Below, one piece after another: positions 1 to 4,722 of a stretch of 7,763 nucleotides of DNA. The position numbers were made by a program, and so were the translations under genes. A model generated the notes under the pieces. It was not told the DNA's origin, ran no database searches, and saw nothing but the letters and a program-made list of their open reading frames with translations. Every line of letters starts with the position of its first letter. Positions within the stretch are counted from its first letter, which is position 1. The stretch spans positions 1-7,763 of the forward strand of contig ONWK01000381.1 of assembly GCA_900321505.1 (NCBI GenBank), read 5' to 3'. This DNA comes from an uncultured Eubacteriales bacterium. GTDB lineage: Bacteria > Bacillota > Clostridia > Lachnospirales > Lachnospiraceae.

Positions 1-708
1 CTCGGTGATGATCTCGTTTGCGGCGTCATAGTCAATGCCGTTGATGAGCTTGCCGAGGTCCTCGGCGTCAAGCTTGTCGATTATGGATCCGACTATGTCC
101 ACCACCTGATCAGCCGAGATATCATCGATATCCGCATTTGGATCAATGTCAAGATCCTTTACCAGGTCGTTGAAGAACTCACTGTTCTCGAGATCTTTCA
201 ATTCATCTTCGAAAGCGTCAATATAGTCAGACCAGCCGGCCTTTTTTTCGAGCTCTTCAGCTCTTTTATTAAGCTTTTCCAGTTCATCCGCATATTTTTC
301 AACCCGTTTTTCAAACTCTTCCTCGCTGAGCTCTTCATCCAAAGAGGGGCAGATCTCTTCGAAGATCGCTTCATAGCGGCTGTAGATCTCCTCAAGCTCT
401 TTTATCTCAGCTTCTGTAAGATCACCGTAATCAAACTCAAAGGTCACATCATCAGGTACTAAGGCTCCTTCATAAATGATGTCGCCGGTATCGTCGAAGG
501 AAAAATCTGTACTGTCAGTCAGGTCGATACCGAAGAAGCTAATAGCGTTATCTTCATCTTCAGACACATCCTGAATGACCTTGGTAAAGGTTACTGCGGG
601 GATACTGTCGGTTTCGGTAGTCTTTGCTGAAGCCACAAGCGGGGTAAGGCAGGAGACTGTGATCGCGGAGATTACTCCGGCGGTGATGATTTTGTTGATT
701 ACTTTCAT
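1..708 (-). CDS. Secreted acidic coiled-coil protein of unknown function (partial, C-terminus off the left edge)
   Basis: I translated this open frame by hand. It starts at an ATG at 708-706 and stays open for 236 codons to base 1, so the C-terminus is missing. The start is supported by an AAGGAGG at 723-717, eight bases upstream. Residues 1-28 look like a Sec signal peptide: MKVINK, a hydrophobic stretch, then VASA with likely cleavage after A28. The mature part is strongly acidic, with D/E runs such as SEDED near residue 48 and EELSEEEFE near 126. Residues about 97-156 are rich in E, K and L with heptad-like spacing and may form a coiled coil. Residues 177-230 are helical with many Asp (for example DIDPNADIDD). 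No catalytic motif or known family was recognised. C20 is not in a good lipobox, so secretion rather than lipid anchoring is inferred. The gene is divergent from the zinc-ribbon gene. Being real is likely; function is unknown. Confidence 0.8.
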   Translation of the reverse strand, partial: MKVINKIITAGVISAITVSCLTPLVASAKTTETDSIPAVTFTKVIQDVSEDEDNAISFFGIDLTDSTDFSFDDTGDIIYEGALVPDDVTFEFDYGDLTEAEIKELEEIYSRYEAIFEEICPSLDEELSEEEFEKRVEKYADELEKLNKRAEELEKKAGWSDYIDAFEDELKDLENSEFFNDLVKDLDIDPNADIDDISADQVVDIVGSIIDKLDAEDLGKLINGIDYDAANEIITE

Positions 709-716
709 TTTTTTGT

Positions 717-723
717 CCTCCTT
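717..723 (-). promoter_or_regulatory. Ribosome binding site of the secreted protein gene
   Basis: Reading the minus strand, AAGGAGG lies eight bases before the ATG at 708. It is a near-perfect anti-16S match and fixes the start of the left-edge gene. Confidence 0.8.
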
Positions 724-763
724 TTATTTTATGCCGTGGGGTTTTTTCGTTCGGCCTGAATAA

Positions 764-772
764 AGGATAGCA
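764..772 (-). promoter_or_regulatory. Possible extended -10 promoter element for the secreted protein gene
   Basis: The minus strand reads TGC then TATCCT, an extended -10 pattern (four of six matches to TATAAT plus the TG motif). No -35 hexamer sits 16-18 bases upstream; the bases there read GGATTT. A weak or activator-dependent promoter would fit, and the TGTCA repeat array lies about 31 bp further upstream. Short motif, so the call is tentative. Confidence 0.3.
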
Positions 773-800
773 TGATATGGAGTAATAAATCCTCGCAAAA

Positions 801-829
801 CTGTCAGAAAAATGTCACAAAACTGTCAT
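801..829 (+). promoter_or_regulatory. Pho-box-like operator: three TGTCA heptamers at 11-bp period
   Basis: Three heptamers, CTGTCAG (801-807), ATGTCAC (812-818) and CTGTCAT (823-829), are each separated by exactly AAAA. The core TGTCA therefore recurs at 802, 813 and 824, one helical turn apart on one face of the DNA. A further AAAA at 797-800 keeps the phase, with a degenerate unit before it (790-796). This is the architecture of binding sites for OmpR/PhoB-family response regulators, and the heptamer closely matches the classical E. coli Pho-box unit CTGTCAT with a four-base A/T spacer. A direct link to phosphate control is inference from that similarity. The orientation points to the plus-strand gene at 1087, though the divergent gene could also respond. 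Confidence 0.6.
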
Positions 830-837
830 AACAGGAT

Positions 838-843
838 TATATC
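838..843 (+). promoter_or_regulatory. Candidate -10 element downstream of the Pho-box-like array
   Basis: TATATC (four of six matches to TATAAT) begins eight bases after the last heptamer. In PhoB-type promoters the repeats replace the -35 and the -10 lies about ten bases downstream, so the spacing fits approximately. If used, the transcript would start near 850 and give a leader of about 237 nt to the gene at 1087. Weak on sequence alone. Confidence 0.3.
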
Positions 844-846
844 GCT

Positions 847-880
847 ATTCACTGACGTTCGCAATGTATCAGCAGTGAAT
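847..880. repeat. Inverted repeat ATTCACTG / CAGTGAAT
   Basis: ATTCACTG (847-854) and CAGTGAAT (873-880) are perfect 8-bp inverted arms around 18 bases. The dyad lies between the Pho-box-like array and the -35 of the next promoter. It could be an operator half-site pair or a stem-loop; the long spacer and short arms mean chance is possible. Confidence 0.4.
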
Positions 881-895
881 TTGAATGCTTTTTGG

Positions 896-924
896 TTGCT
901 TTTATCCCGGGCTTTTCTTATAAT
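896..924 (+). promoter_or_regulatory. Sigma-A-type promoter for the zinc-ribbon gene
   Basis: A perfect -10 TATAAT (919-924) is preceded by TTGCTT (896-901) with a 17-bp spacer. The -35 matches only three of six bases, but the TTG core is present. Transcription would start near 931, directly at the base of the stem-loop at 933-965, leaving an untranslated leader of about 156 nt. This is the best-looking promoter in the intergenic region. Confidence 0.6.
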
Positions 925-932
925 CAAAGTAG

Positions 933-965
933 CTGTCCGTCATCCGGGCTTCGGATGCAGGACAG
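933..965 (+). other. Strong stem-loop at the predicted 5' end of the zinc-ribbon mRNA
   Basis: The outer arms CTGTCC (933-938) and GGACAG (960-965), and the inner arms CATCCG (941-946) and CGGATG (952-957), are all perfect, with a 2x2 internal mismatch and a five-base GGCTT loop. There is no U-tract on either strand, so it is not an intrinsic terminator. Its place just after the predicted start at about 931 suggests a 5' stabilising hairpin or a DNA operator; both are inference. Confidence 0.55.
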
Positions 966-1086
966 TTACAGTCAAAGTGACCGGTCGGTATTCTGTAAAG
1001 AGCGGATAGTACACTGATAAAGCATGTGTGTTTCTGATATTTCTGTTGTGATCAGATGACCATACGGAAGAAAGGAGCATGAGTAT

Positions 1087-1890
1087 ATGGCACGATATTG
1101 TCCCGTTTGCGGAAATGTTATTGATGATAATATGCAGGTATGTGCTTACTGCGGAACGTCGGATATAAATGACCAGCAGGCTGCAGGCCAGTATTATACC
1201 GGTGATCCGTATCAGGGCATGGTTATGGAGGGGGATCCGTATCAGAATCAGGGATATCTGGGGGATCCCTATTCTCCGTCAGGCTTTTCCGGTTACGGTG
1301 CCGTAAGGCAGGGGATACCGGCTCCAGGATTTTCAGACCGTGTGGAGCATCCGGAGATCGTAGCAGCAATTAAAAAGAACGGAAGAGCGGCAAGGATATT
1401 CGGACTGATACTGGTACCTATCCCGATCATAGGGTTTCTTATATACAGTCTGGTGTCGGATAAGATGGAGGTTGGCAGCGGACTTTTATACGGAGGTATA
1501 GTTTCGGGTGTATTCCTTATCTTTGCAATCTTCAGTTTTACCAGAAACCGGGCGGCAAATACCTATGATGCGGATGTTATAGATAAGAGGACAAGACAGA
1601 TATATCGTAACAGGAATTCGGATGATCCGGGATCAGTTACGGAGTATACAACCATAGTAAAGACACTTGCAGGAAAGAAAAAGAAGATCGTGGAAAGAGA
1701 AGGCAGCCGTATCTGGGCCTACAGCTATCTGAATATCGGCGACAGGTTCCGTTATCATCCTCAGTTCAGCTTCCCGTACGAACTGTATGATAAGTCACAT
1801 GCGGACGGCATATACTGTGTGAGCTGCCAGAGAAAGAACCCGGTTACGTCAGATCGCTGCTCGGGATGTAATCTGCCGTTACTGAAATGA
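1087..1890 (+). CDS. Membrane protein with zinc ribbons at both ends and a GDPY repeat
   Basis: The product is 267 residues. An N-terminal zinc ribbon has C5-x2-C8 and C19-x2-C22; a second has C244-x2-C247 and C258-x2-C261 at the extreme C-terminus. Between them lie a low-complexity Gly/Tyr/Pro linker (residues 34-82) with GDPY at 39, 49 and 59, two hydrophobic segments (about 103-123 and 131-151), and a basic soluble domain (155-240, with KKKK at 197-200) that I do not recognise. Two membrane segments would place both ribbons on the same side, probably the cytoplasm. The start has AAAGGAG at 1071-1077, nine bases upstream; a nearer ATG at 1079 is out of frame. Such zinc-ribbon membrane proteins are common and uncharacterised in Clostridia. 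The upstream region suggests regulated expression. No enzymatic motif is visible, so the function is unknown. Confidence 0.88.
   Translation: MARYCPVCGNVIDDNMQVCAYCGTSDINDQQAAGQYYTGDPYQGMVMEGDPYQNQGYLGDPYSPSGFSGYGAVRQGIPAPGFSDRVEHPEIVAAIKKNGRAARIFGLILVPIPIIGFLIYSLVSDKMEVGSGLLYGGIVSGVFLIFAIFSFTRNRAANTYDADVIDKRTRQIYRNRNSDDPGSVTEYTTIVKTLAGKKKKIVEREGSRIWAYSYLNIGDRFRYHPQFSFPYELYDKSHADGIYCVSCQRKNPVTSDRCSGCNLPLLK
1201..1272 (+). repeat. In-frame 30-bp repeat encoding GDPY three times
   Basis: Related 12-base units at 1201, 1231 and 1261 (GGTGATCCGTAT, GGGGATCCGTAT, GGGGATCCCTAT) recur at an exact 30-bp period and encode GDPY every ten residues. Conservation is strongest in the four-codon core and lower in the six residues between, as expected for an old tandem duplication in a disordered linker. 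Confidence 0.7.
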
Positions 1891-1894
1891 TGAC

Positions 1895-1924
1895 GCCGGG
1901 GTCACAGGGTATTTAACCCCCGGC
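1895..1924 (+). terminator. GC-rich stem-loop after the zinc-ribbon gene, possible weak terminator
   Basis: GCCGGGG (1895-1901) pairs perfectly with CCCCGGC (1918-1924) around a 16-base loop, starting four bases after the stop codon. No T-run follows, so termination would be weak or factor-assisted; it may instead protect the mRNA 3' end. Read-through into deoC cannot be excluded. Confidence 0.4.
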
Positions 1925-1929
1925 TGATG

Positions 1930-1973
1930 ATATGCGCGATACGGCCGGCAGGCAAGCGCGCCTGCACGCATAT
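1930..1973 (+). repeat. Nested inverted repeat upstream of deoC
   Basis: The outer arms ATATGCG (1930-1936) and CGCATAT (1967-1973) and the inner arms GCAGGC (1948-1953) and GCCTGC (1960-1965) are both perfect. Eleven unpaired bases lie on the 5' side and one on the 3' side between the two stems. Only TT follows, so it is not a canonical terminator. It may be a leader structure or operator for deoC, or act with the preceding hairpin at the end of the zinc-ribbon transcript. Confidence 0.45.
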
Positions 1974-2020
1974 TTGAAGAGGGCAATGAGTCGAACGGAC
2001 GGAATCAGAACGAAAAAGAA

Positions 2021-2028
2021 AGGGAGGT
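2021..2028 (+). promoter_or_regulatory. deoC ribosome binding site with long spacing
   Basis: AGGGAGGT is a strong site but ends twelve bases before the ATG at 2041, longer than usual. An in-frame CTG at 2035 is better spaced, but CTG starts are rare and it would add only two residues, so the ATG is retained. Confidence 0.55.
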
Positions 2029-2040
2029 AGTTTTCTGAAA

Positions 2041-2727
2041 ATGAGTAAATCGATAGAAGAGATCCTTGCCGCCTGTGATCATACACTGCTGCGGCCTGAC
2101 GCCACATGGGATGAGATCAGGGAGCTTTGTGATGATGCGGTAAGATTCAATACGGCATCGGTATGTATCCCGCCGTGTTATGTAAAGAGGGCAAAGGATT
2201 ATCTTGGGTTCAGGAAGAAGATATGTACCGTGATCGGTTTCCCGAACGGTACGTCAACAACGCCGGTCAAGGTTTTTGAAACCGAAAATGCATTGGAATT
2301 CGGTGCCGATGAGATAGATATGGTTATCAATATCGGCAAGCTTAAGGCACACGAATATGACAGAGTAATGGCTGAGATAAAAGCCGTAAAGAGCGTCTGC
2401 GGGTCGCATATCCTTAAGGTTATAATCGAGACCTGCCTGCTGACGGAGGAGGAAAAGGCAATAATGTGCGGCATCGTTACAGAAGTGGGCGCAGATTATA
2501 TCAAGACTTCGACGGGATTTTCAACGGGTGGGGCAACAGTTTACGATATTGCCCTGTTCAAGGAGCACCTGGGACCGAATGTGAAGATCAAGGCGGCAGG
2601 AGGGATCACAACCCTGGAGGATGCAGAGACATTCCTGGAGCTGGGAGCTGACCGCCTGGGAACCAGCAGGATAGTGAAGCTGGTGAAGGAAGCGGAGGAA
2701 AGGAAGATTTTAAAGGAGGAAAGTTAA
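2041..2727 (+). CDS. deoC: Deoxyribose-phosphate aldolase
   Basis: The product is 228 residues, normal for the short bacterial DeoC family. It cleaves 2-deoxy-D-ribose 5-phosphate to glyceraldehyde 3-phosphate and acetaldehyde in cytosolic deoxynucleoside catabolism. Family motifs are clear: DHTLLRP (13-19), GFPNG (66-70), EIDMVINIG (91-99) with the catalytic Asp93, ADYIKTSTGF (151-160) with the Schiff-base Lys155, and VKIKAAGGI (181-189) with the proton-relay Lys184. The C-terminal GTSR (207-210) fits phosphate binding. All key residues are present and there is no sign of truncation. The next gene starts on the base after the stop codon, so the two are almost certainly co-transcribed and translationally coupled. 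No other deo gene (deoA, deoB, deoD, cdd) or repressor is in the window. No clear sigma-A promoter is visible just upstream. Confidence 0.96.
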   Translation: MSKSIEEILAACDHTLLRPDATWDEIRELCDDAVRFNTASVCIPPCYVKRAKDYLGFRKKICTVIGFPNGTSTTPVKVFETENALEFGADEIDMVINIGKLKAHEYDRVMAEIKAVKSVCGSHILKVIIETCLLTEEEKAIMCGIVTEVGADYIKTSTGFSTGGATVYDIALFKEHLGPNVKIKAAGGITTLEDAETFLELGADRLGTSRIVKLVKEAEERKILKEES

Positions 2728-3120
2728 ATGGAAAGAGCAGCAAAGTTCTTAAAGGATGCAGAGGTTTATTATCTTGCAACGGTTGAGGGTGACCAGCCCA
2801 GAGTCAGACCTTTCGGAACGGTCAACATTTTTGAAGGGAAGCTTTATATCCAGACCGGAAAGGTTAAGGAGGTTTCAAAGCAGATCCATGTAAATCCGAA
2901 GGTTGAGATATGCGCTTTCAAGAACGGTGAATGGCTGAGGATCTCGGGAGAGCTTGTGGAGGATGACAGGAGAGAGGCGCGGCAGTCCATGCTGGATGCA
3001 TATCCGTCGCTTCAGGCCATGTACTCTGCAGATGACGGGAATACAGAGGTTTTCTATATAAAGAACGCCAGGGCTACCTTCAGCTCCTTTACCGCTGCGC
3101 CGGAGACCGTGGAATTCTGA
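2728..3120 (+). CDS. FMN-binding split-barrel protein, pyridoxamine 5'-phosphate oxidase-like
   Basis: The product is 130 residues, the length of the small single-domain PNPOx-like flavoproteins. The N-terminal pattern (YYLATVEGDQPRVRPFG, residues 14-30) and the following segment with IQTGK (41-45) and INVNP-like IHVNP (53-57) match this fold, in which the TV-x-G-x-P-x-x-RP strand and the TGK loop contact FMN. It is shorter than true PdxH (about 200 residues) and should not be called a pyridoxal phosphate synthase; members of this group act as FMN- or F420-type oxidoreductases or have unknown substrates. AGGAGG (2714-2719) sits inside the end of deoC, eight bases before the ATG, and this ATG directly follows the deoC stop TAA. 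Whether its role is linked to aldehyde metabolism by DeoC is unknown. A terminator follows at 3200-3254. Confidence 0.85.
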   Translation: MERAAKFLKDAEVYYLATVEGDQPRVRPFGTVNIFEGKLYIQTGKVKEVSKQIHVNPKVEICAFKNGEWLRISGELVEDDRREARQSMLDAYPSLQAMYSADDGNTEVFYIKNARATFSSFTAAPETVEF

Positions 3121-3174
3121 AATTAGCGGAGAACTGCATGGAACAAAACCCGCGTCTGATGTTTGTTCACAGTC

Positions 3175-3204
3175 TTGAATCGTATATGGGATTTATGATA
3201 AAAT
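3175..3204 (+). promoter_or_regulatory. Possible pyrC promoter overlapping the terminator's 5' arm
   Basis: TTGAAT (3175-3180; four of six matches to TTGACA) and TAAAAT (3199-3204; five of six matches to TATAAT) are spaced by 18 bp, with a TG one base before the -10 (extended -10). Transcription would begin near 3211, inside the terminator hairpin and past its 5' arm, so a transcript from here could not form the full terminator stem. It is the only sigma-A-like promoter I see before pyrC. Confidence 0.5.
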
Positions 3205-3254
3205 AGCCACGTGACCGCGCTTTGCTTCAGGCAGGCGGTTCTGTGGCTATTTTT
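3200..3254 (+). terminator. Intrinsic terminator after deoC and the PNPOx-like gene
   Basis: AAAATAGCCAC (3200-3210) and GTGGCTATTTT (3243-3253) are perfect 11-bp arms, with an inner ACCGC (3214-3218) / GCGGT (3235-3239) stem and a T-run at 3250-3254. The A-tract on the 5' side makes it potentially bidirectional. It lies 80 bp after the PNPOx-like stop and 47 bp before pyrC, so it should insulate the pyr genes from upstream transcription. Confidence 0.8.
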
Positions 3255-3300
3255 AGTCCCGCTGATCTGATATGGGAGTATCGACAGAGAGGAGAAATAA

Positions 3301-4584
3301 ATGATCATCATTAACGGTATTGTTGTTGATCCGGCACAGGAGCTGGAAGGACCGGGAACAGTCTATATCCGTGAGAACCGTATAGAACGTGTGACTCCGG
3401 GAGCGTATACGCCGGCTGAAGGTGATGCGGATGAGGAGATCATTGATGCAAGGGGATGCTATGTTTTCCCGGGATTTATAGATATGCATGTTCATTTCCG
3501 TGATCCCGGGCAGACTCATAAGGAGGATATACTTTCAGGTGCGGCTGCTGCGGCCGCAGGCGGCGTTACAACCGTATGTACCATGCCGAATACCAGTCCT
3601 ACAGTTGATTCCGTTGAGACTCTCAGATATATACAGGAGAAGGCAAAGGATGCACCTGTCAGAATAGAGCAGCTGTCTGCCATAACCATCGGCGAGGGAA
3701 ATGAAACGCCGGTTGATTTCAAAGCCATGAAGGAAGCCGGTGCGGTGGCCTTTTCTGAGGATGGAAAGAGTGTTATGAATACGGCTCTTTTCAGGGAAGC
3801 ATTAAAGAAGATCGCCGGTATAGACGGTATTGTAATGTCTCATTGTGAAGACAGGGATCTGGTTGCCGGCGGAGTGATCAATGCCGGCGAAAAGCAGAGG
3901 GAACTCGGACTTCCGGGTATTACAAATGCGGTTGAGGACGTGATCGCTGCCAGGGACATTTTTATGGCTGCCGAGCAGGGAGTACAGCTGCATCTGTGCC
4001 ACTGTTCAACAAAGGGAACGGTTGAACTGATGCGCATGGCAAAGAGAATGGGACTTAATGTTACGGCTGAAGTGTGCCCGCATCATTTTACCCTTTCTGA
4101 TTCAGATATTCCGGGAGATATCGGGAATTATAAAATGAATCCGCCCCTCAGAAGTGAGGAGGATGTACAGGCGCTGATCGAAGGACTCAGGGACGGGATC
4201 ATGGACGTGATATCCACGGATCATGCACCTCATACTGAGGAGGAAAAATCAAAGGGCTTCAGGTCGCCCTTCGGTATCGTTGGCCTGGAGACCAGCGCGG
4301 CGCTTACTTTTACGGCGCTTGTGGGTCCGGGAATCATAACTGTAAGCGATATGGTAAGGCTTATGAGTAAAAAACCATCGGAGATCCTTCACATGGAGAA
4401 GGAACGCGGAAATCTTAAGCCCGGCGCGCTTGCGGATGCAGTGATATTCGACCCGTCAGTACAGTGGACGGTCGATCCCGGAAAGTTTAGATCCAGAGGA
4501 AAGAATACTCCTTATGCAGGCAAGGTACTGCTGGGGAAGGTAGTCACAACCATCTGTGACGGGAAGATAGTTTATACGGAGTGA
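3301..4584 (+). CDS. pyrC: Dihydroorotase (class I, PyrC)
   Basis: The product is 427 residues, the usual length of the Bacillus-type class I dihydroorotase. It interconverts N-carbamoyl-L-aspartate and L-dihydroorotate, the third step of UMP synthesis. The metal site is complete: H63 and H65 in DMHVHFRDPG, D154 in FSEDG, H181 in MSHCED, H234 in LCHCS, and D307 in STDHAPH. The gaps between the last four (27, 53 and 73 residues) equal those I recall for the Bacillus enzyme ligands D151, H178, H231 and D304. MPNTSP (95-100) and KMNPPLR (278-284) fit substrate binding. D154 is retained where the E. coli-type class II enzyme has a carboxylated lysine. AGAGGAG (3288-3294) lies six bases before the ATG. 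It is first in the visible pyr cluster; the next gene is 138 bp away. Full metal ligands argue against an inactive PyrC homologue of the kind paired with PyrB. Confidence 0.97.
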   Translation: MIIINGIVVDPAQELEGPGTVYIRENRIERVTPGAYTPAEGDADEEIIDARGCYVFPGFIDMHVHFRDPGQTHKEDILSGAAAAAAGGVTTVCTMPNTSPTVDSVETLRYIQEKAKDAPVRIEQLSAITIGEGNETPVDFKAMKEAGAVAFSEDGKSVMNTALFREALKKIAGIDGIVMSHCEDRDLVAGGVINAGEKQRELGLPGITNAVEDVIAARDIFMAAEQGVQLHLCHCSTKGTVELMRMAKRMGLNVTAEVCPHHFTLSDSDIPGDIGNYKMNPPLRSEEDVQALIEGLRDGIMDVISTDHAPHTEEEKSKGFRSPFGIVGLETSAALTFTALVGPGIITVSDMVRLMSKKPSEILHMEKERGNLKPGALADAVIFDPSVQWTVDPGKFRSRGKNTPYAGKVLLGKVVTTICDGKIVYTE

Positions 4585-4613
4585 CATTACATGTCATCCT
4601 GAGCACCAGTCTG

Positions 4614-4661
4614 ACTGTCTTAAATAACCTGGCGCATTCGGTTGGGTTATTTAAGAACAGT
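4614..4661 (+). other. Long stem-loop between pyrC and pyrF, no U-tract
   Basis: TCTTAAATAACC (4618-4629) and GGTTATTTAAGA (4645-4656) are perfect 12-bp inverted arms; after a one-base bulge (A4657) the pairing continues with ACTG (4614-4617) and CAGT (4658-4661). The loop is 15 bases. The stem is A/T-rich except at its apex and no T-run follows on either strand, so a classical terminator is unlikely. It could be an mRNA processing or stability element, or a regulator-binding dyad; the sequence does not decide. Confidence 0.6.
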
Positions 4662-4722
4662 TATGCTAAGTGCGGAGTATCCCATAACTCAGCCGGAATA
4701 ACTAAGAAAGAAGGATAATAAC

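Larger units (their letters stand above)
709..1086. other. Divergent intergenic region with layered regulatory signals
   Basis: These 378 bp separate the minus-strand secreted-protein gene from the plus-strand zinc-ribbon gene. No convincing gene is present: the 65-codon frame beginning at 812 starts inside the repeat array, has no ribosome site and shows no protein-like composition. In order the region holds the minus-strand ribosome site and a possible -10, the TGTCA array (801-829), a plus-strand -10 candidate (838-843), an inverted repeat (847-880), a good plus-strand promoter (896-924), a stem-loop (933-965) and the zinc-ribbon gene's ribosome site (1071-1077). Bases 966-1065 show only a weak TTACAG/CTGTAA inverted repeat (966-971 with 992-997). 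Confidence 0.7.

Noticed and set aside
643..652. Lipoprotein signal at C20 of the left-edge secreted protein
   Set aside because: The residues before the Cys (T, V, S) do not fit a lipobox, whereas VASA at 25-28 is a good signal peptidase I site.
952..959. CGGATGCA shared by the stem-loops at 933-965 and 5662-5725 as a common element
   Set aside because: Only eight bases are shared and they occupy different positions in the two structures; chance is a sufficient explanation.
812..1009. A 65-codon plus-strand frame in the divergent intergenic region
   Set aside because: It starts within the TGTCA array, has no ribosome site, and overlaps the promoter and stem-loop signals.
3211..3270. A 19-codon GTG frame (hydrophobic, ends TGA at 3268-3270) starting at the predicted pyrC transcript start, as a leader peptide
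   Set aside because: There is no ribosome site, it begins with GTG, and it lies over the terminator hairpin; leaderless translation would be needed. Too little evidence.
3257..3277. TCCC / GGGA pairing in the pyrC leader as a PyrR binding loop
   Set aside because: Only four base pairs and the loop sequence does not match the PyrR consensus.
3541..3560. GC-rich run in pyrC as a simple repeat
   Set aside because: It encodes the poly-alanine helix start (residues 81-86) that is normal in dihydroorotases.
4614..4661. Intrinsic terminator between pyrC and pyrF
   Set aside because: The stem is long but no T-run follows on either strand, and the base of the stem is A/T-rich rather than G/C-rich.
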